A stretch of DNA of 64,000 nucleotides, taken from Pseudomonas sp. MYb60 (GTDB lineage Bacteria; Pseudomonadota; Gammaproteobacteria; Pseudomonadales; Pseudomonadaceae). Under the pieces are notes generated by a model, which was not told the origin of the DNA, searched no databases, and was given only the letters and a program-made list of their open reading frames with translations. Positions 1 to 8,514 of the stretch are shown piece after piece. Position 1 is the stretch's first letter, and the number at the start of each line of letters is the position of its first letter. The DNA lies in contig NZ_PCOZ01000016.1 in assembly GCF_002979555.1 (NCBI RefSeq), positions 36,613 to 100,612 of the forward strand, in the 5' to 3' direction. The translations under genes and the position numbers were made by a program.

Positions 1-1
1 T

Positions 2-103
2 TACCCGCGCGCCATCGTCGACCTGAAAAAATCCCGGGAACGCGCCTTGGCTGCATTCCGCAGCCTGCCTTCGCGGGAAGCGGCGGGAGGCGTGCATGAG
101 TGA
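2..103 (+). CDS. phrB: Deoxyribodipyrimidine photolyase, C-terminal end (partial)
   Basis: Only the last 33 codons are in the window; the reading frame is open from base 2 and stops at TGA 101-103. The tail begins YPRAIVDLKKSRERALAAF, which resembles the end of class I CPD photolyases, where a (Y/H)P-P-IVD-(L/H) segment and a basic helix close the FAD-binding domain. The enzyme would repair UV-induced pyrimidine dimers using blue light. The stop overlaps the start of the next gene by 8 bases, so the two are probably translationally coupled. The assignment rests on a short tail plus operon context, in which photolyase commonly precedes this SDR/amine oxidase/DUF1365 set. Confidence 0.7.
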   Translation, partial: YPRAIVDLKKSRERALAAFRSLPSREAAGGVHE

Positions 104-521
104 TTTCCTGCGGCGCTTCTCCCAGTCGTTCGCCGCGCTGGACAAGCACAACCTGCACCTGCTCGACAGCCTGTACAGCCAGGACATCGCGTTCACCGAC
201 CCGCTGCATGACGTTCATGGCCTGAGCGAAGTGCACCGCTACTTCGCCGAGCTGTACAGCAATGTGAGCGCGTTGAACTTCGATTTCCACGGCGTTGACG
301 ACGTGGCAGAAGGCGAAGGCTACCTGCGCTGGACCATGCGCTTCTGCCACCCGCGCCTGGCCAACGGCAAGGAGATCCGCGTAGAGGGCTGTTCACACCT
401 GATGTGGCGTGACGACAAGGTGTATCGCCATCGCGACTACTTCGACGCCGGCGCCCTGCTCTACGAACACCTGCCCGTACTGGGCAGCGCAGTCAAATGG
501 CTGAAAAGGAGAATGGGATGA
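96..521 (+). CDS. NTF2-like (SnoaL-fold) family protein
   Basis: A 141-residue soluble protein with no signal peptide or membrane segment. The opening FSQSFAALDKHNLHLLDSLY, followed by a DP-H segment and the later REYF/YFDAG pattern, is typical of the cone-shaped NTF2/SnoaL fold (nuclear transport factor 2 family) found in small bacterial enzymes and binding proteins. The substrate is unknown. ATG 96 overlaps the photolyase stop and its own stop overlaps the next start in an ATGA arrangement, so it sits inside a tightly coupled operon with lipid-modifying enzymes. A role in binding or converting a lipid intermediate is inference. Confidence 0.75.
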   Translation: MSDFLRRFSQSFAALDKHNLHLLDSLYSQDIAFTDPLHDVHGLSEVHRYFAELYSNVSALNFDFHGVDDVAEGEGYLRWTMRFCHPRLANGKEIRVEGCSHLMWRDDKVYRHRDYFDAGALLYEHLPVLGSAVKWLKRRMG

Positions 522-1300
522 GCCGTACATTGCCCCGCCGCTACTGGCTGACCGGCGCCAGCAGTGGCATCGGAGCCGCGCTGGCCATCGAGCTGCTCGA
601 CAGCGGCGCCCACGTGGCGCTCAGTTCGCGCTCGACAGAACCCCTGGACGACTTCGCCCGGCGTTATCCCGGGCAAGTGCTGGTGGTCCCTGGGGATCTG
701 ACCGACAGCCAGACCGTGCGCGAAATCGGCGAACGGATTGCCGCAGCCTGGGGCGCGGTGGACACGGTGATCCTCAACGCCGGCACCTGCGAGTATGTGG
801 ACGCCAAGCAATTCGACGCGTCGATCATCGAGCATGTGGTGCGCACCAACCTGCTCGCCAGCAGCTACTGCATCGAGGCCGCACTGCCGCTGTTGCGCGC
901 CGGCAATACGCCGCACCTGGTGGGCGTGGCCAGCGCGGTGACCTACCTGCCGATGCCACGCGCCGAAGCCTACGGCGCGTCCAAGGCCGGCTTGCGCTAC
1001 CTGTTCGAAGCGCTGCGCATCAGCCTCTCACCGGAAAACATCGACGTGACCGTGATCAGCCCGGGCTTTGTCGACACCCCCCTGACCGAGCGCAATGACT
1101 TCCCGATGCCCCTGAGCTGGCCCGCTGACAAAGCTGCGCGGCATATCTTCGCCAAGCTGGAAAAACGCCCGCTGGAAATCGCCTTTCCCGCGCTGTTCAT
1201 CGCCACCCTGTGGCCACTGTCGAAACTGCCCAGCCGCGCGCAGCTGATCATTGGCAAGCGCATGCTGCGCAGCCCGCCACCGAAGAAGGACGACCTGTGA
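518..1300 (+). CDS. Short-chain dehydrogenase/reductase (SDR) family oxidoreductase
   Basis: A classical SDR of 260 residues. The Rossmann nucleotide motif TGASSGIG is at residues 12-19, the NAG-like motif (LNAG) lies mid-protein, and the catalytic YxxxK (YGASK) is at 152-156. The C-terminal end is basic. The start is ATG 518, with AAGGAG at 506-511 at good spacing and a 4-base ATGA overlap with the preceding stop; the longer frame from 497 lacks such a site. It would carry out an NAD(P)H-dependent carbonyl/hydroxyl reaction. Its placement among fatty-acid genes suggests a lipid-derived substrate, but none can be named. Confidence 0.85.
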   Translation: MSRTLPRRYWLTGASSGIGAALAIELLDSGAHVALSSRSTEPLDDFARRYPGQVLVVPGDLTDSQTVREIGERIAAAWGAVDTVILNAGTCEYVDAKQFDASIIEHVVRTNLLASSYCIEAALPLLRAGNTPHLVGVASAVTYLPMPRAEAYGASKAGLRYLFEALRISLSPENIDVTVISPGFVDTPLTERNDFPMPLSWPADKAARHIFAKLEKRPLEIAFPALFIATLWPLSKLPSRAQLIIGKRMLRSPPPKKDDL

Positions 1301-2544
1301 AGATCGCCATTATCGGCAGCGGCATTGCCGGATTGACCAGCGCCTACCTGCTCAGCCGGCGCCATGACATCACCCTGTTCGAAGCCGGCGACCGCATCGG
1401 TGGGCATACCCACACGGTCAACGTCAGTGTCGAGGGTGAAAGCTACGCGGTGGACACCGGTTTCATCGTGTTCAACGACTGGACCTACCCCAACTTCATC
1501 CGCCTGCTGGGGCAGATCGGGGTGACGTTCAAACCCACCGAGATGAGCTTTTCGGTGTGCGACGAGAGCACCGGCCTTGAGTACAACGGCAATAACCTCA
1601 ACAGCCTGTTTGCCCAGCGCCGCAACATTCTGTCGCCGGGATTCTGGGGCATGCTGCGCGATATCCTGCGCTTCAACCGCCAGGCACCGCTGGACTTGCA
1701 GGAGCAACGCATCAGTGTTGAGATGACCCTGGGCGATTACCTCGAGGCGGGCGGCTACGGTGAGCGGTTTATCCGGCACTACATCGTGCCGATGGGCGCG
1801 GCGATCTGGTCGATGTCCCTGGCGGACATGCTGGGTTTTCCACTGCAGTTTTTTGTGCGGTTTTTCAAGAACCACGGGTTGCTGTCGGTGAGCAATCGCC
1901 CGCAATGGTGCGTGATCGAGGGTGGCTCCAGCCGCTACATCGAGCCACTGACCCGCAGCTTTCGTGAGCACATTCGCCTTGATTGCCCTGTGGATAAAGT
2001 CGAACGCAGCGATGACGGCGTGGTTATCCACAGCCCAGCCGGTCGCGAGATCTTCGACCGTGTGGTGTTCGCGTGCCACAGCGACCAGGCGCTGGCGTTG
2101 CTCGCCGACCCCAGCCAGGCCGAACGCGAGGTCCTCGGCGCCCTGCCCTACGCCAACAACGACGTGGTGCTGCACACCGACACCCGCCTGCTGCCCGACC
2201 GCAAGCTGGCCTGGGCCAGCTGGAATTATCGACTGAGCGGCAACGGCCAGGCCCAGGCGGCGGTCACTTATGACATGAACATCCTGCAAGGCATCGACAG
2301 CGCCACCACGTTTTGCGTCAGCCTCAACCAGACATCGAAGATCAACCCACTGAAGGTGCTCGCCCGCTACACCTACGCCCACCCGCAATACAGCCTGGCA
2401 GCGGTGGCCGCCCAGGCGCGCTGGGACGATATCAGCGGCGTGCGCAATACCTTCTACTGCGGCGCCTACTGGGCCAACGGCTTTCACGAGGACGGTGTTG
2501 TCAGCGCCCTGCGAGTGGCCCAGGCGTTCGGGGAAACCCTATGA
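1297..2544 (+). CDS. NAD(P)/FAD-dependent amine oxidase-like oxidoreductase
   Basis: A 415-residue flavoprotein starting at GTG 1297 inside the stop of the SDR gene. The dinucleotide-binding motif GSGIAG is at residues 7-12, followed by an acidic strand end (FEAG) and the RIGGHTHT stretch typical of the amine oxidase/phytoene desaturase superfamily. An upstream ATG at 1210 would add 29 residues before the GxGxxG and is unlikely. In related operons this protein is linked to unsaturated or furan fatty acid metabolism and to DUF1365 and cyclopropane synthase genes. A desaturase-like role on phospholipid acyl chains is plausible but inferred from neighbours. Confidence 0.85.
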   Translation: MKIAIIGSGIAGLTSAYLLSRRHDITLFEAGDRIGGHTHTVNVSVEGESYAVDTGFIVFNDWTYPNFIRLLGQIGVTFKPTEMSFSVCDESTGLEYNGNNLNSLFAQRRNILSPGFWGMLRDILRFNRQAPLDLQEQRISVEMTLGDYLEAGGYGERFIRHYIVPMGAAIWSMSLADMLGFPLQFFVRFFKNHGLLSVSNRPQWCVIEGGSSRYIEPLTRSFREHIRLDCPVDKVERSDDGVVIHSPAGREIFDRVVFACHSDQALALLADPSQAEREVLGALPYANNDVVLHTDTRLLPDRKLAWASWNYRLSGNGQAQAAVTYDMNILQGIDSATTFCVSLNQTSKINPLKVLARYTYAHPQYSLAAVAAQARWDDISGVRNTFYCGAYWANGFHEDGVVSALRVAQAFGETL

Positions 2545-3350
2545 ACAGCGCCTTGTACAGCGGCTGGATTGCCCATCGCCGTTTTGCACCCAAGGCTCAC
2601 GCCTTCCGCTACCGCATCGGCCTGCTGTACCTGGACTTGAGCGAAGAACACGACGTGCTGGGGTTGTCGCCCCTGGCCGGGCGCAGCCGTTTCGCGCCTT
2701 TTGGTTTTCGCCAGCAGGATTACCTGCGTGAATTCACGCGTACCGGCATGAGCTTGAGCGATGCCGTGCGCCAGGAAGTCGGCAAGGCACTGGGGCGTAC
2801 ACCCCAGGGCGTTATCTGCCTACTGACCCAGGCCCGCAGTTGGGGCCTGGCTTTTAATCCGGTGAGTTTCTTCTACTGTTTCGAGGCTGACGGACAACTG
2901 GCCGCGATCCTGTGTGAAGTGACCAACACCCCATGGCGCGAGCGCTATCACTACGTGCTGCCCGCCCAGGACCTGGGCGCGGAGGAGCACCAGCACTTTG
3001 CCGTGGCCAAGGCGTTCCACGTGTCGCCGTTTCTGCCTCGCGACCTGGAATACCGCATGAGTTTCAGCCCACCGGCCGCCAGGCTCGGCGTGCACATGGC
3101 CGACTGGCAGGGCGACGCCAAAGTGTTCGACGCCACCCTGAACCTTGAACGGGAGGCGCTCAACCGCGCCAGCCTGCACCGCTACCTGCGACGCTTCCCG
3201 TGGATGACCGCCAAGACCTGCCTGGCCATTTATTGGCAGGCGCTGCGCCTATTGATTAAACGCACACCGATTTTTTCCCACCGGGCCGCCGATGGGGCCT
3301 CTCGTACAGCCGTCGGTTACACCAAGGATCGCCGCCATGAAATCCCCTAG
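2541..3350 (+). CDS. DUF1365 domain-containing protein
   Basis: A 269-residue protein starting at ATG 2541, sharing ATGA with the previous stop. It begins with the family's usual opening, a short SGWIAHRRFAPKAHAFRY segment, followed by a central NPVSFFYCF motif and an LPRDLEYRM-like stretch. These are hallmarks of DUF1365, a family of unknown biochemical activity that is almost always next to an FAD amine oxidase and a cyclopropane-fatty-acyl-phospholipid synthase. No signal peptide is seen. It probably helps modify membrane acyl chains; this is inferred from context only. Confidence 0.9.
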   Translation: MNSALYSGWIAHRRFAPKAHAFRYRIGLLYLDLSEEHDVLGLSPLAGRSRFAPFGFRQQDYLREFTRTGMSLSDAVRQEVGKALGRTPQGVICLLTQARSWGLAFNPVSFFYCFEADGQLAAILCEVTNTPWRERYHYVLPAQDLGAEEHQHFAVAKAFHVSPFLPRDLEYRMSFSPPAARLGVHMADWQGDAKVFDATLNLEREALNRASLHRYLRRFPWMTAKTCLAIYWQALRLLIKRTPIFSHRAADGASRTAVGYTKDRRHEIP

Positions 3351-4608
3351 CTTATCGGTCAAAGCCAGCCGCCTGAACGTCAACGGCATGACCAGTGCTC
3401 TGTTGCGCAAGGCCGTGCTGCGTCAATTCAGTCAATTGCGTCATGGTCAGTTGGTGCTGATCGAGGACGGCGAGCGCCGGGTGTTTGGCGCGCGCGAAGC
3501 GCAGCTACTGGGGGAAATCCACATCCTCGATGGGGCGGTGTGGGGCCTGGTGGCGGCCAACGGTTCCATCGGTGCCGGCGAGGCGTTTATCCATGGCTAC
3601 TGGAGCAGCCCCGACCTGACGGCGGTGGTGCGCGTGATGGTCAGCAACCTCGATGTGCTTGACGCCATGGAGGGCGGCCTCGCCCGTCTGGCGCGGCCGG
3701 TCACCCAAGGCCTGCACTGGCTCAACCGCAATACGCGCAAGGGCTCGCAGAAAAACATTGCCGCCCACTACGACCTGGGCAACGACCTGTTCGAAGAATT
3801 CCTCGACCCGACCATGATGTATTCGGCGGCGCAGTTCATGAGCCCCGACGACACCCTGGAACAGGCGCAACTGAACAAACTGGAGCGGATCTGCCAGAAA
3901 CTGGCGCTCAAGCCGAGCGACCACCTCCTGGAAATCGGCACCGGCTGGGGCAGCATGGCGCTGTACGCGGCGCAGCATTACGGTTGCACCGTCACCACCA
4001 CGACGCTCTCCAAAGAGCAGTTTGCCTACACCGAAAAACGCATCGCCGCACTGGGCCTTGGCGATCGGGTGACGCTGCTGTTGCAGGACTACCGCGACCT
4101 CAGCGGCCAGTACGACAAATTGGTGTCCATCGAGATGATCGAAGCCGTGGGTCATCGTTTCCTGCCGACTTACTTCAAGCAGTGCGCGCACCTGCTCAAG
4201 AGCGATGGGCTGATGCTGCTGCAAGCCATCACCATTCGTGACCAGCGCTACGAGCAGGCCAAGACCAACGTCGACTTCATCCAGCGCTACATCTTCCCCG
4301 GCGGCGCCCTGCCCTGCATGCAGAAGATGCTCGAGATCGTCAGCCGCGACACCGACATGAACCTGCTGCACATGGAAGACTTTGGCCTGCATTACGCGAA
4401 GACCCTGCGTCTGTGGCACGAGAATTTTCGCCGCGCCCACAGTCGTCTCACGGAACTGGGCTACGACCAATATTTCCTGCGGCTCTGGGAGTTTTACCTG
4501 TGTTACTGCGAGGGCGGCTTCATGGAGCGCACCATCGGCACCGCGCAGTTGCTGTTGGCCAAGCCGTCGGCCATCACCGAGCCGTTGCTAGGCCGCTTCA
4601 ATGCTTAA
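3337..4608 (+). CDS. Cyclopropane-fatty-acyl-phospholipid synthase family methyltransferase (possible furan fatty acid UfaM type)
   Basis: A 423-residue SAM-dependent methyltransferase. The N-terminal part holds a lipid-binding region (IHGYWSSPDL), the middle has the AHYDLGNDLFEEFLD signature of the Cfa family, and the SAM motif EIGTGWG is at residues 199-205; VSIEMIEAVGHR follows. The family transfers a methyl or methylene group from SAM to double bonds of phospholipid acyl chains. The operon is the type described for light- or singlet-oxygen-induced photolyase-ufa clusters, so the product may be a methylated precursor of furan fatty acids rather than a cyclopropane. ATG 3337 overlaps the DUF1365 gene by 14 bases. 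Confidence 0.88.
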   Translation: MKSPSLSVKASRLNVNGMTSALLRKAVLRQFSQLRHGQLVLIEDGERRVFGAREAQLLGEIHILDGAVWGLVAANGSIGAGEAFIHGYWSSPDLTAVVRVMVSNLDVLDAMEGGLARLARPVTQGLHWLNRNTRKGSQKNIAAHYDLGNDLFEEFLDPTMMYSAAQFMSPDDTLEQAQLNKLERICQKLALKPSDHLLEIGTGWGSMALYAAQHYGCTVTTTTLSKEQFAYTEKRIAALGLGDRVTLLLQDYRDLSGQYDKLVSIEMIEAVGHRFLPTYFKQCAHLLKSDGLMLLQAITIRDQRYEQAKTNVDFIQRYIFPGGALPCMQKMLEIVSRDTDMNLLHMEDFGLHYAKTLRLWHENFRRAHSRLTELGYDQYFLRLWEFYLCYCEGGFMERTIGTAQLLLAKPSAITEPLLGRFNA

Positions 4609-5092
4609 GACACTGGCCAATGCCCTGCTCTTCCAGTGCGGCTGGTTCGCCTGCGTACTGGGAGGCGATGGGCGTTGGCTGCTGGTGGGCGTGGCGGTGC
4701 TGGCGATCCACTTTGTGTGGATCAGTAGCTGGTCCCGGGAAGGCCAGACGATTATCGCCGTCACCTTGCTGGGCACGGTGATCGATACGTCGCTGCGGGC
4801 CTTTGGTGTGTTCCATTTCAGTCTGCCAGGGCCGCTGATCCCGTATTGGCTGATGCTGCTGTGGGCGGTGCTGGCCACCACATTACGCCACTGCCTGGCG
4901 TGGAGCGCCCAACCCTGGTGGCGCGCGAGCCTGCTGGGCGCGGTGGGCGGGCCCTTGTCGTATTACGCCGGTAGCCAGTTGGCCGGGGTGACGTTCGGCT
5001 ACGGCCTGACGCCCACCATGATCGGCCTGGGCCTGCTGTGGGCCCTGGTGTTTCCGTTATTGCACTGGATCGCCGCCCAGTTAAGCCATTGA
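4601..5092 (+). CDS. DUF2878 family integral membrane protein
   Basis: A 163-residue, very hydrophobic protein with about five predicted membrane spans separated by short Trp- and Arg-containing loops. The first ATG at 4601 overlaps the methyltransferase stop by 8 bases. The sequence fits DUF2878, an inner-membrane family found at the end of cyclopropane synthase/amine oxidase/DUF1365 operons. Its biochemical role is unknown. The DUF3833 gene that often accompanies it is absent here. Association with lipid modification is inferred from the operon. Confidence 0.8.
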   Translation: MLKTLANALLFQCGWFACVLGGDGRWLLVGVAVLAIHFVWISSWSREGQTIIAVTLLGTVIDTSLRAFGVFHFSLPGPLIPYWLMLLWAVLATTLRHCLAWSAQPWWRASLLGAVGGPLSYYAGSQLAGVTFGYGLTPTMIGLGLLWALVFPLLHWIAAQLSH

Positions 5093-5146
5093 CGTCCGTC
5101 AGAGCATTCATACGCCCAGCACCGGCTTGCCTTACACTGCACGCCT

Positions 5147-5452
5147 ATGACCAACATTCCCCACACCCAAATCGCCGAACCCGCGGTCACCTGTTCGACC
5201 TGCGCGGCCTGCTGCTGTCAGCTGGAAGTGATGCTGATCACCGACACCGGCGTGCCGGAGCGCTATATCGATACCGACGAATGGGGCGGCGAAGTGATGC
5301 TGCGCCTGGATGACGGCTGGTGCGCGGCGCTGGACCGGGACACCATGATGTGCACGATCTACGAGCGTCGCCCGCTGATCTGCCGCGAGTTCGAAATGGG
5401 CGCGCCGGAGTGCCTGGAAGAGCGGCAAGGGATTGCGACTGCTTACCGCTGA
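5147..5452 (+). CDS. YkgJ-type cysteine cluster protein
   Basis: A small 101-residue protein with the Cys pattern of the YkgJ/CxxCxxxC(x)n family: CSTCAACCC near residues 16-24, a further Cys in GWCAAL, another in MMCTIYERRPLICREF, and a last Cys in APECLEE. This pattern is predicted to bind zinc or an Fe-S cluster. No enzymatic activity is established for the family. It has its own ATG 54 bases after the DUF2878 stop and may be transcribed separately from the operon. The gene ends against a REP-like hairpin at 5478-5503. Confidence 0.85.
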   Translation: MTNIPHTQIAEPAVTCSTCAACCCQLEVMLITDTGVPERYIDTDEWGGEVMLRLDDGWCAALDRDTMMCTIYERRPLICREFEMGAPECLEERQGIATAYR

Positions 5453-5477
5453 TAGTCAGGTGAGTGGCGTTCTAACA

Positions 5478-5503
5478 GTGGGAGCGAGCAAACCCGCTCC
5501 CAC
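5478..5503. repeat. REP-like inverted repeat between convergent genes
   Basis: A 9-bp perfect inverted repeat, GTGGGAGCG and CGCTCCCAC, separated by 8 bases. The sequence is typical of Pseudomonas REP elements and resembles the arms of the larger element at 60073-60140. It lies between the convergent ykgJ-like and pagL genes and could end transcription or stabilise mRNA from either side. Confidence 0.7.
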
Positions 5504-5517
5504 AGGGGGCTTCGGCG

Positions 5518-6036
5518 TTACAACGGCAGGGTGTAGTGCAGCGAGTAGCTTTCCACACCGTCGTTGTTGCTGCTCAGCCCCGCGTTGGAATAGTGCGTGG
5601 CGCGAATGCCCACTTCATGCCCGCCGGTAAAGCGCAGGCCAAACCCCAGACGGTCTTCGAACTGGAAGGCCTGGCCGATGTTGTTGCTTTCCACTTTGGT
5701 GCGTGAGAACACCGCTACGCCGATCCCGGCCTCGATATACGGCTTGACCCTCTCCCCGGCAAACTCATACACAAACACCGGCGAAAACGACAGGCTGCTC
5801 ACGCTGGAACGCGTGTCACCGTCCCAATAGGTGTAGGCGCCGCTCCAATAACCGGTCAATCGCCCGGTTTCGCTCTGCCACCAGCTTTTGTCCCAATCCG
5901 ATGTCAGCCCCAGCCGAAAGGTCATGTCTGAATCACTGGTGCTCCCCACCCCCATTTCCAGGCCGGCAGCCTGGGTTGAAACGGAGTGCCCTACCACGAA
6001 GGCCGCAATCGCAGCCAAACAGAACAAACGCTTCAT
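5518..6036 (-). CDS. pagL: Lipid A 3-O-deacylase PagL (acyloxyacyl hydrolase family)
   Basis: A 172-residue outer-membrane beta-barrel enzyme. The MKRLFCLAAIAAFVVG leader is a signal peptide with cleavage near the STQAA site. The C-terminal region has the PagL catalytic triad pattern His148-x-Ser150 in HYSNAG and Glu162 in GVESYSLHY, and the protein ends in an aromatic/hydrophobic LHYTLPL barrel terminus. PagL removes the 3-position acyl chain of lipid A. The start MKRLFC is preferred because AAGGG lies 9 bases upstream; two in-frame ATGs further upstream (the outer at 6057) lack a better site. It stands alone after murI on the same strand. Confidence 0.9.
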   Translation of the reverse strand: MKRLFCLAAIAAFVVGHSVSTQAAGLEMGVGSTSDSDMTFRLGLTSDWDKSWWQSETGRLTGYWSGAYTYWDGDTRSSVSSLSFSPVFVYEFAGERVKPYIEAGIGVAVFSRTKVESNNIGQAFQFEDRLGFGLRFTGGHEVGIRATHYSNAGLSSNNDGVESYSLHYTLPL

Positions 6037-6147
6037 AAGAAACATCCCTTCCAACAAAGTTATAGGTTTATAGACAGGCTATCTCGCTATAGAAGCTGGC
6101 GCGTAGTCAGAAGTTCCAGCTTATAACGCCGGTATTTCACGAATTTT

Positions 6148-6942
6148 TCACGCACCCAAGCTTTGCACAACGCCCGGATATTTCCAGAGTGTCGGTAGGA
6201 TATTTCGTAGGTGATACAGATCGCCGCTGGTCCAGAACTGCGCCAGCTGCGGATTGCCGCTTGCCAGCAGGTCGCGCTCGCCCAGCAAGCGCTTGAGCTG
6301 GCGCGCCACGGCGGCGCCGGTGTCGATGAGGATGATGCTGGGCGCAAGCATCTCTGCCAACAGGGGCTTGAGGAAGGGATAGTGGGTGCAGCCGAGGATG
6401 ATGGTGTCGCAACCAGCACTCACCAGCGGCTCGACATAGCCTTGCAGCAAGTGGCGCAAGGCCGGGCTGGTGAGGTCACCGGTTTCGATCAACTCCACCA
6501 GCCCAGGGCAAGGCTGGGTAATCACCCGGACGTCCGTGGCGAAGCGGTCGAGCAAGGCGGCGAACTTGGCGCTTTGCAAGGTACCGGTGGTGGCCAGCAC
6601 ACCAACCACGCCGCTGCGCGTGGCGGCAGCCGCCGGTTTGACGGCAGGCTCCATGCCCACCAGCGGCCAGTCGGGATAATCCTGGCGCAGCTCGGCGACC
6701 GCCGCGACGGTCGCGGTATTGCAGGCAATCACGAACGCCTTGGCGCCTTTCTCGCGGAAAAACTCCGCCACCCGGCGCGAACGTTCGCGAATGAATGCAG
6801 GGGTTTTCTCGCCATAGGGAATGTGCCCGCAATCGGCCACGTACAGCAGTGATTCGTTGGGCAGCAGTTGCTTGATTTCATCCAGCACCGACAAGCCGCC
6901 GACGCCGGAATCGAACACACCGATGGGCGCGTCCTTAACCAT
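6148..6942 (-). CDS. murI: Glutamate racemase
   Basis: A 264-residue cofactor-independent racemase that makes D-glutamate for peptidoglycan in the cytoplasm. The N-terminal GVFDSGVGGLSV motif binds substrate; the two catalytic cysteines are Cys74 in ACNTATV and Cys185 in GCTHYPF. The start MVKDAP at 6942 is preferred over an extension to 6975, because it gives the usual family N-terminus and overlaps the moeB stop by 8 bases. It is the last gene of the hemA-prfA-prmC-moeB-murI operon. Confidence 0.96.
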   Translation of the reverse strand: MVKDAPIGVFDSGVGGLSVLDEIKQLLPNESLLYVADCGHIPYGEKTPAFIRERSRRVAEFFREKGAKAFVIACNTATVAAVAELRQDYPDWPLVGMEPAVKPAAAATRSGVVGVLATTGTLQSAKFAALLDRFATDVRVITQPCPGLVELIETGDLTSPALRHLLQGYVEPLVSAGCDTIILGCTHYPFLKPLLAEMLAPSIILIDTGAAVARQLKRLLGERDLLASGNPQLAQFWTSGDLYHLRNILPTLWKYPGVVQSLGA

Positions 6943-7690
6943 GCCGGGGCCCACACACACCGCACCCTGGGTCACGCTTGACGCGCAGTTCGCGGAAGCG
7001 GGTGGTCAAGGCATCCACCAGCAACAAGCGGCCCACCAGGGGTTCGCCGAAACCGGCCAGCAGCTTCAAGGCTTCCAGCGCTTGCAGGCTACCGATCAGA
7101 CCCACCAGCGGGCCGACCACGCCGGCTTCGCTGCAGGTCAGTTCGGTGTCGCTGCCGTGCCCGTACAGACAGTGGTAACAAGGGCTTTCGGCACGACGCG
7201 GGTCGAATACCGACAATTGCCCTTCCAGGCGAATCGCCGCACCGCTGATCAACGGCGTGGCGGCGGCGACACAGGCGGCGTTGACCGCTTCGCGGGTGGA
7301 AAAGTTGTCGCTGCAATCGAGTACCACGTCCACCGCGGCTACCGCGGCGGCGAGCGAATCGGCATCCAGCGCAGTGCGATGGGCGATCAGCGTGACCTCG
7401 GGGTTGATACTGCCCAGGCGGCGCAGGGCCGAATCGACCTTGGTCTGCCCGACGCTGTCGGTGTCGTGGATGATCTGGCGTTGCAGGTTGGTCAGGTCGA
7501 CGGTATCGAAGTCCGCCAGGTGCAACTCGCCGACGCCGGCGGCGGCCAGGTACAGCGCAACCGGCGCACCCAGGCCGCCCAGACCGACGATCAAGGCGCG
7601 GCTGTGTTTGAGGCGCAATTGGCCGTCGATGTCGACATGCTGCAACAGAATCTGGCGGCTATAGCGCAACAGCTCCTGATCGGTCAGCAC
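6935..7690 (-). CDS. moeB: Molybdopterin-synthase adenylyltransferase (HesA/MoeB/ThiF family)
   Basis: A 251-residue E1-like enzyme. The nucleotide motif is GLGGLGAPVALYLA near residues 36-49, and two Cys-x-x-Cys pairs, CYHC and the C-terminal CGVC, form the structural zinc site. The family adenylates the C-terminal glycine of MoaD (or ThiS-like carriers) for sulfur transfer in molybdopterin synthesis. It overlaps prmC by 7 bases and murI by 8, placing it inside the hemA operon. ThiF function cannot be excluded from sequence alone. Confidence 0.93.
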   Translation of the reverse strand: MLTDQELLRYSRQILLQHVDIDGQLRLKHSRALIVGLGGLGAPVALYLAAAGVGELHLADFDTVDLTNLQRQIIHDTDSVGQTKVDSALRRLGSINPEVTLIAHRTALDADSLAAAVAAVDVVLDCSDNFSTREAVNAACVAAATPLISGAAIRLEGQLSVFDPRRAESPCYHCLYGHGSDTELTCSEAGVVGPLVGLIGSLQALEALKLLAGFGEPLVGRLLLVDALTTRFRELRVKRDPGCGVCGPRHG

Positions 7691-8514
7691 GGGCGACGTC
7701 CCACTGTAATGCGTTCGTGGCCGCCGAGGTCGACACGGCTGTGGACCTCTTCGAACCCCTGGCTCAGCAACAGGTCACGCACGGCCGCGGCCTGGTCGTA
7801 ACCGTGTTCGAGCAGCAACCAGCCGCCGGCATTCAGGTGCACGGGCGCCTCGGCAGTGATGTGGCGCAAATCGTCCAGCCCATCGTGACCCGCCACCAGC
7901 GCGCTGGCCGGTTCGAAACGCACGTCGCCTTCGACCAGATGGGGATCGTTGCTGGCGATGTAGGGCGGGTTGCTGATGATCAGGTCATAGGTGTGACCGG
8001 CAAGGGCGCTGAACCAGTGACTGTTCAACACCGTGGCGTTATTGAGGTGCAGGCGCTGGCGATTGCGCTCGGCCAGGGCCACTGCCTCCAGCACACGGTC
8101 GACGGCGGTGACCCGCCAGGCCGGACGTTCGCTGGCGAGGGCCAGGGCGATGGCGCCGCTGCCCGTGCCCAGGTCCAGCACCGTGGTCGGCGTGGCCGGC
8201 AATAATTCCAGCGCGGCCTCCACCAGCAGCTCGGTGTCCGGGCGCGGAATCAGCGTGTGGGGCGCGACTTCCAGGTCGAGTTTCCAGAAGCCCTGCTGGC
8301 CGAGAATGTAGGCCACCGGCTCGCCGCCACGACGGCGTTGCAGGTACTTGGCAAAGGTCAGCGCGTCTTCGCTGCTGACGATTTTCTCGGGCCAGGTGTG
8401 CAGGTAGCTGCGGGACTTGCCCAGGGCAGCGGCCAGCAGCAATTCGGCGTCCAGCCGCGCAGTGGGCGAGTCGGGCAGGTCGGCGGCGCGCAACAGGCTG
8501 GCGATGATGGTCAT
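7684..8514 (-). CDS. prmC: Peptide chain release factor N(5)-glutamine methyltransferase
   Basis: A 276-residue SAM methyltransferase that modifies the GGQ glutamine of release factors RF1 and RF2. The SAM motif VLDLGTGSGAIALAL is at residues 112-126 and the substrate Gln-binding motif NPPY is at 182-185. Length matches E. coli PrmC (about 277). It follows prfA, its own substrate's gene, with no gap, which is the conserved arrangement. Confidence 0.96.
   Translation of the reverse strand: MTIIASLLRAADLPDSPTARLDAELLLAAALGKSRSYLHTWPEKIVSSEDALTFAKYLQRRRGGEPVAYILGQQGFWKLDLEVAPHTLIPRPDTELLVEAALELLPATPTTVLDLGTGSGAIALALASERPAWRVTAVDRVLEAVALAERNRQRLHLNNATVLNSHWFSALAGHTYDLIISNPPYIASNDPHLVEGDVRFEPASALVAGHDGLDDLRHITAEAPVHLNAGGWLLLEHGYDQAAAVRDLLLSQGFEEVHSRVDLGGHERITVGRRPC

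Noticed and set aside
1989..1997. DnaA-box match TGTGGATAA inside the FAD oxidase gene
   Set aside because: It is within coding sequence and isolated; a chance match is expected at this frequency.
997..2487. Minus-strand ORF of 496 codons opposite the SDR and amine oxidase genes
   Set aside because: Antisense shadow; its composition is typical of reversed GC-rich coding DNA and it conflicts with a coupled operon.
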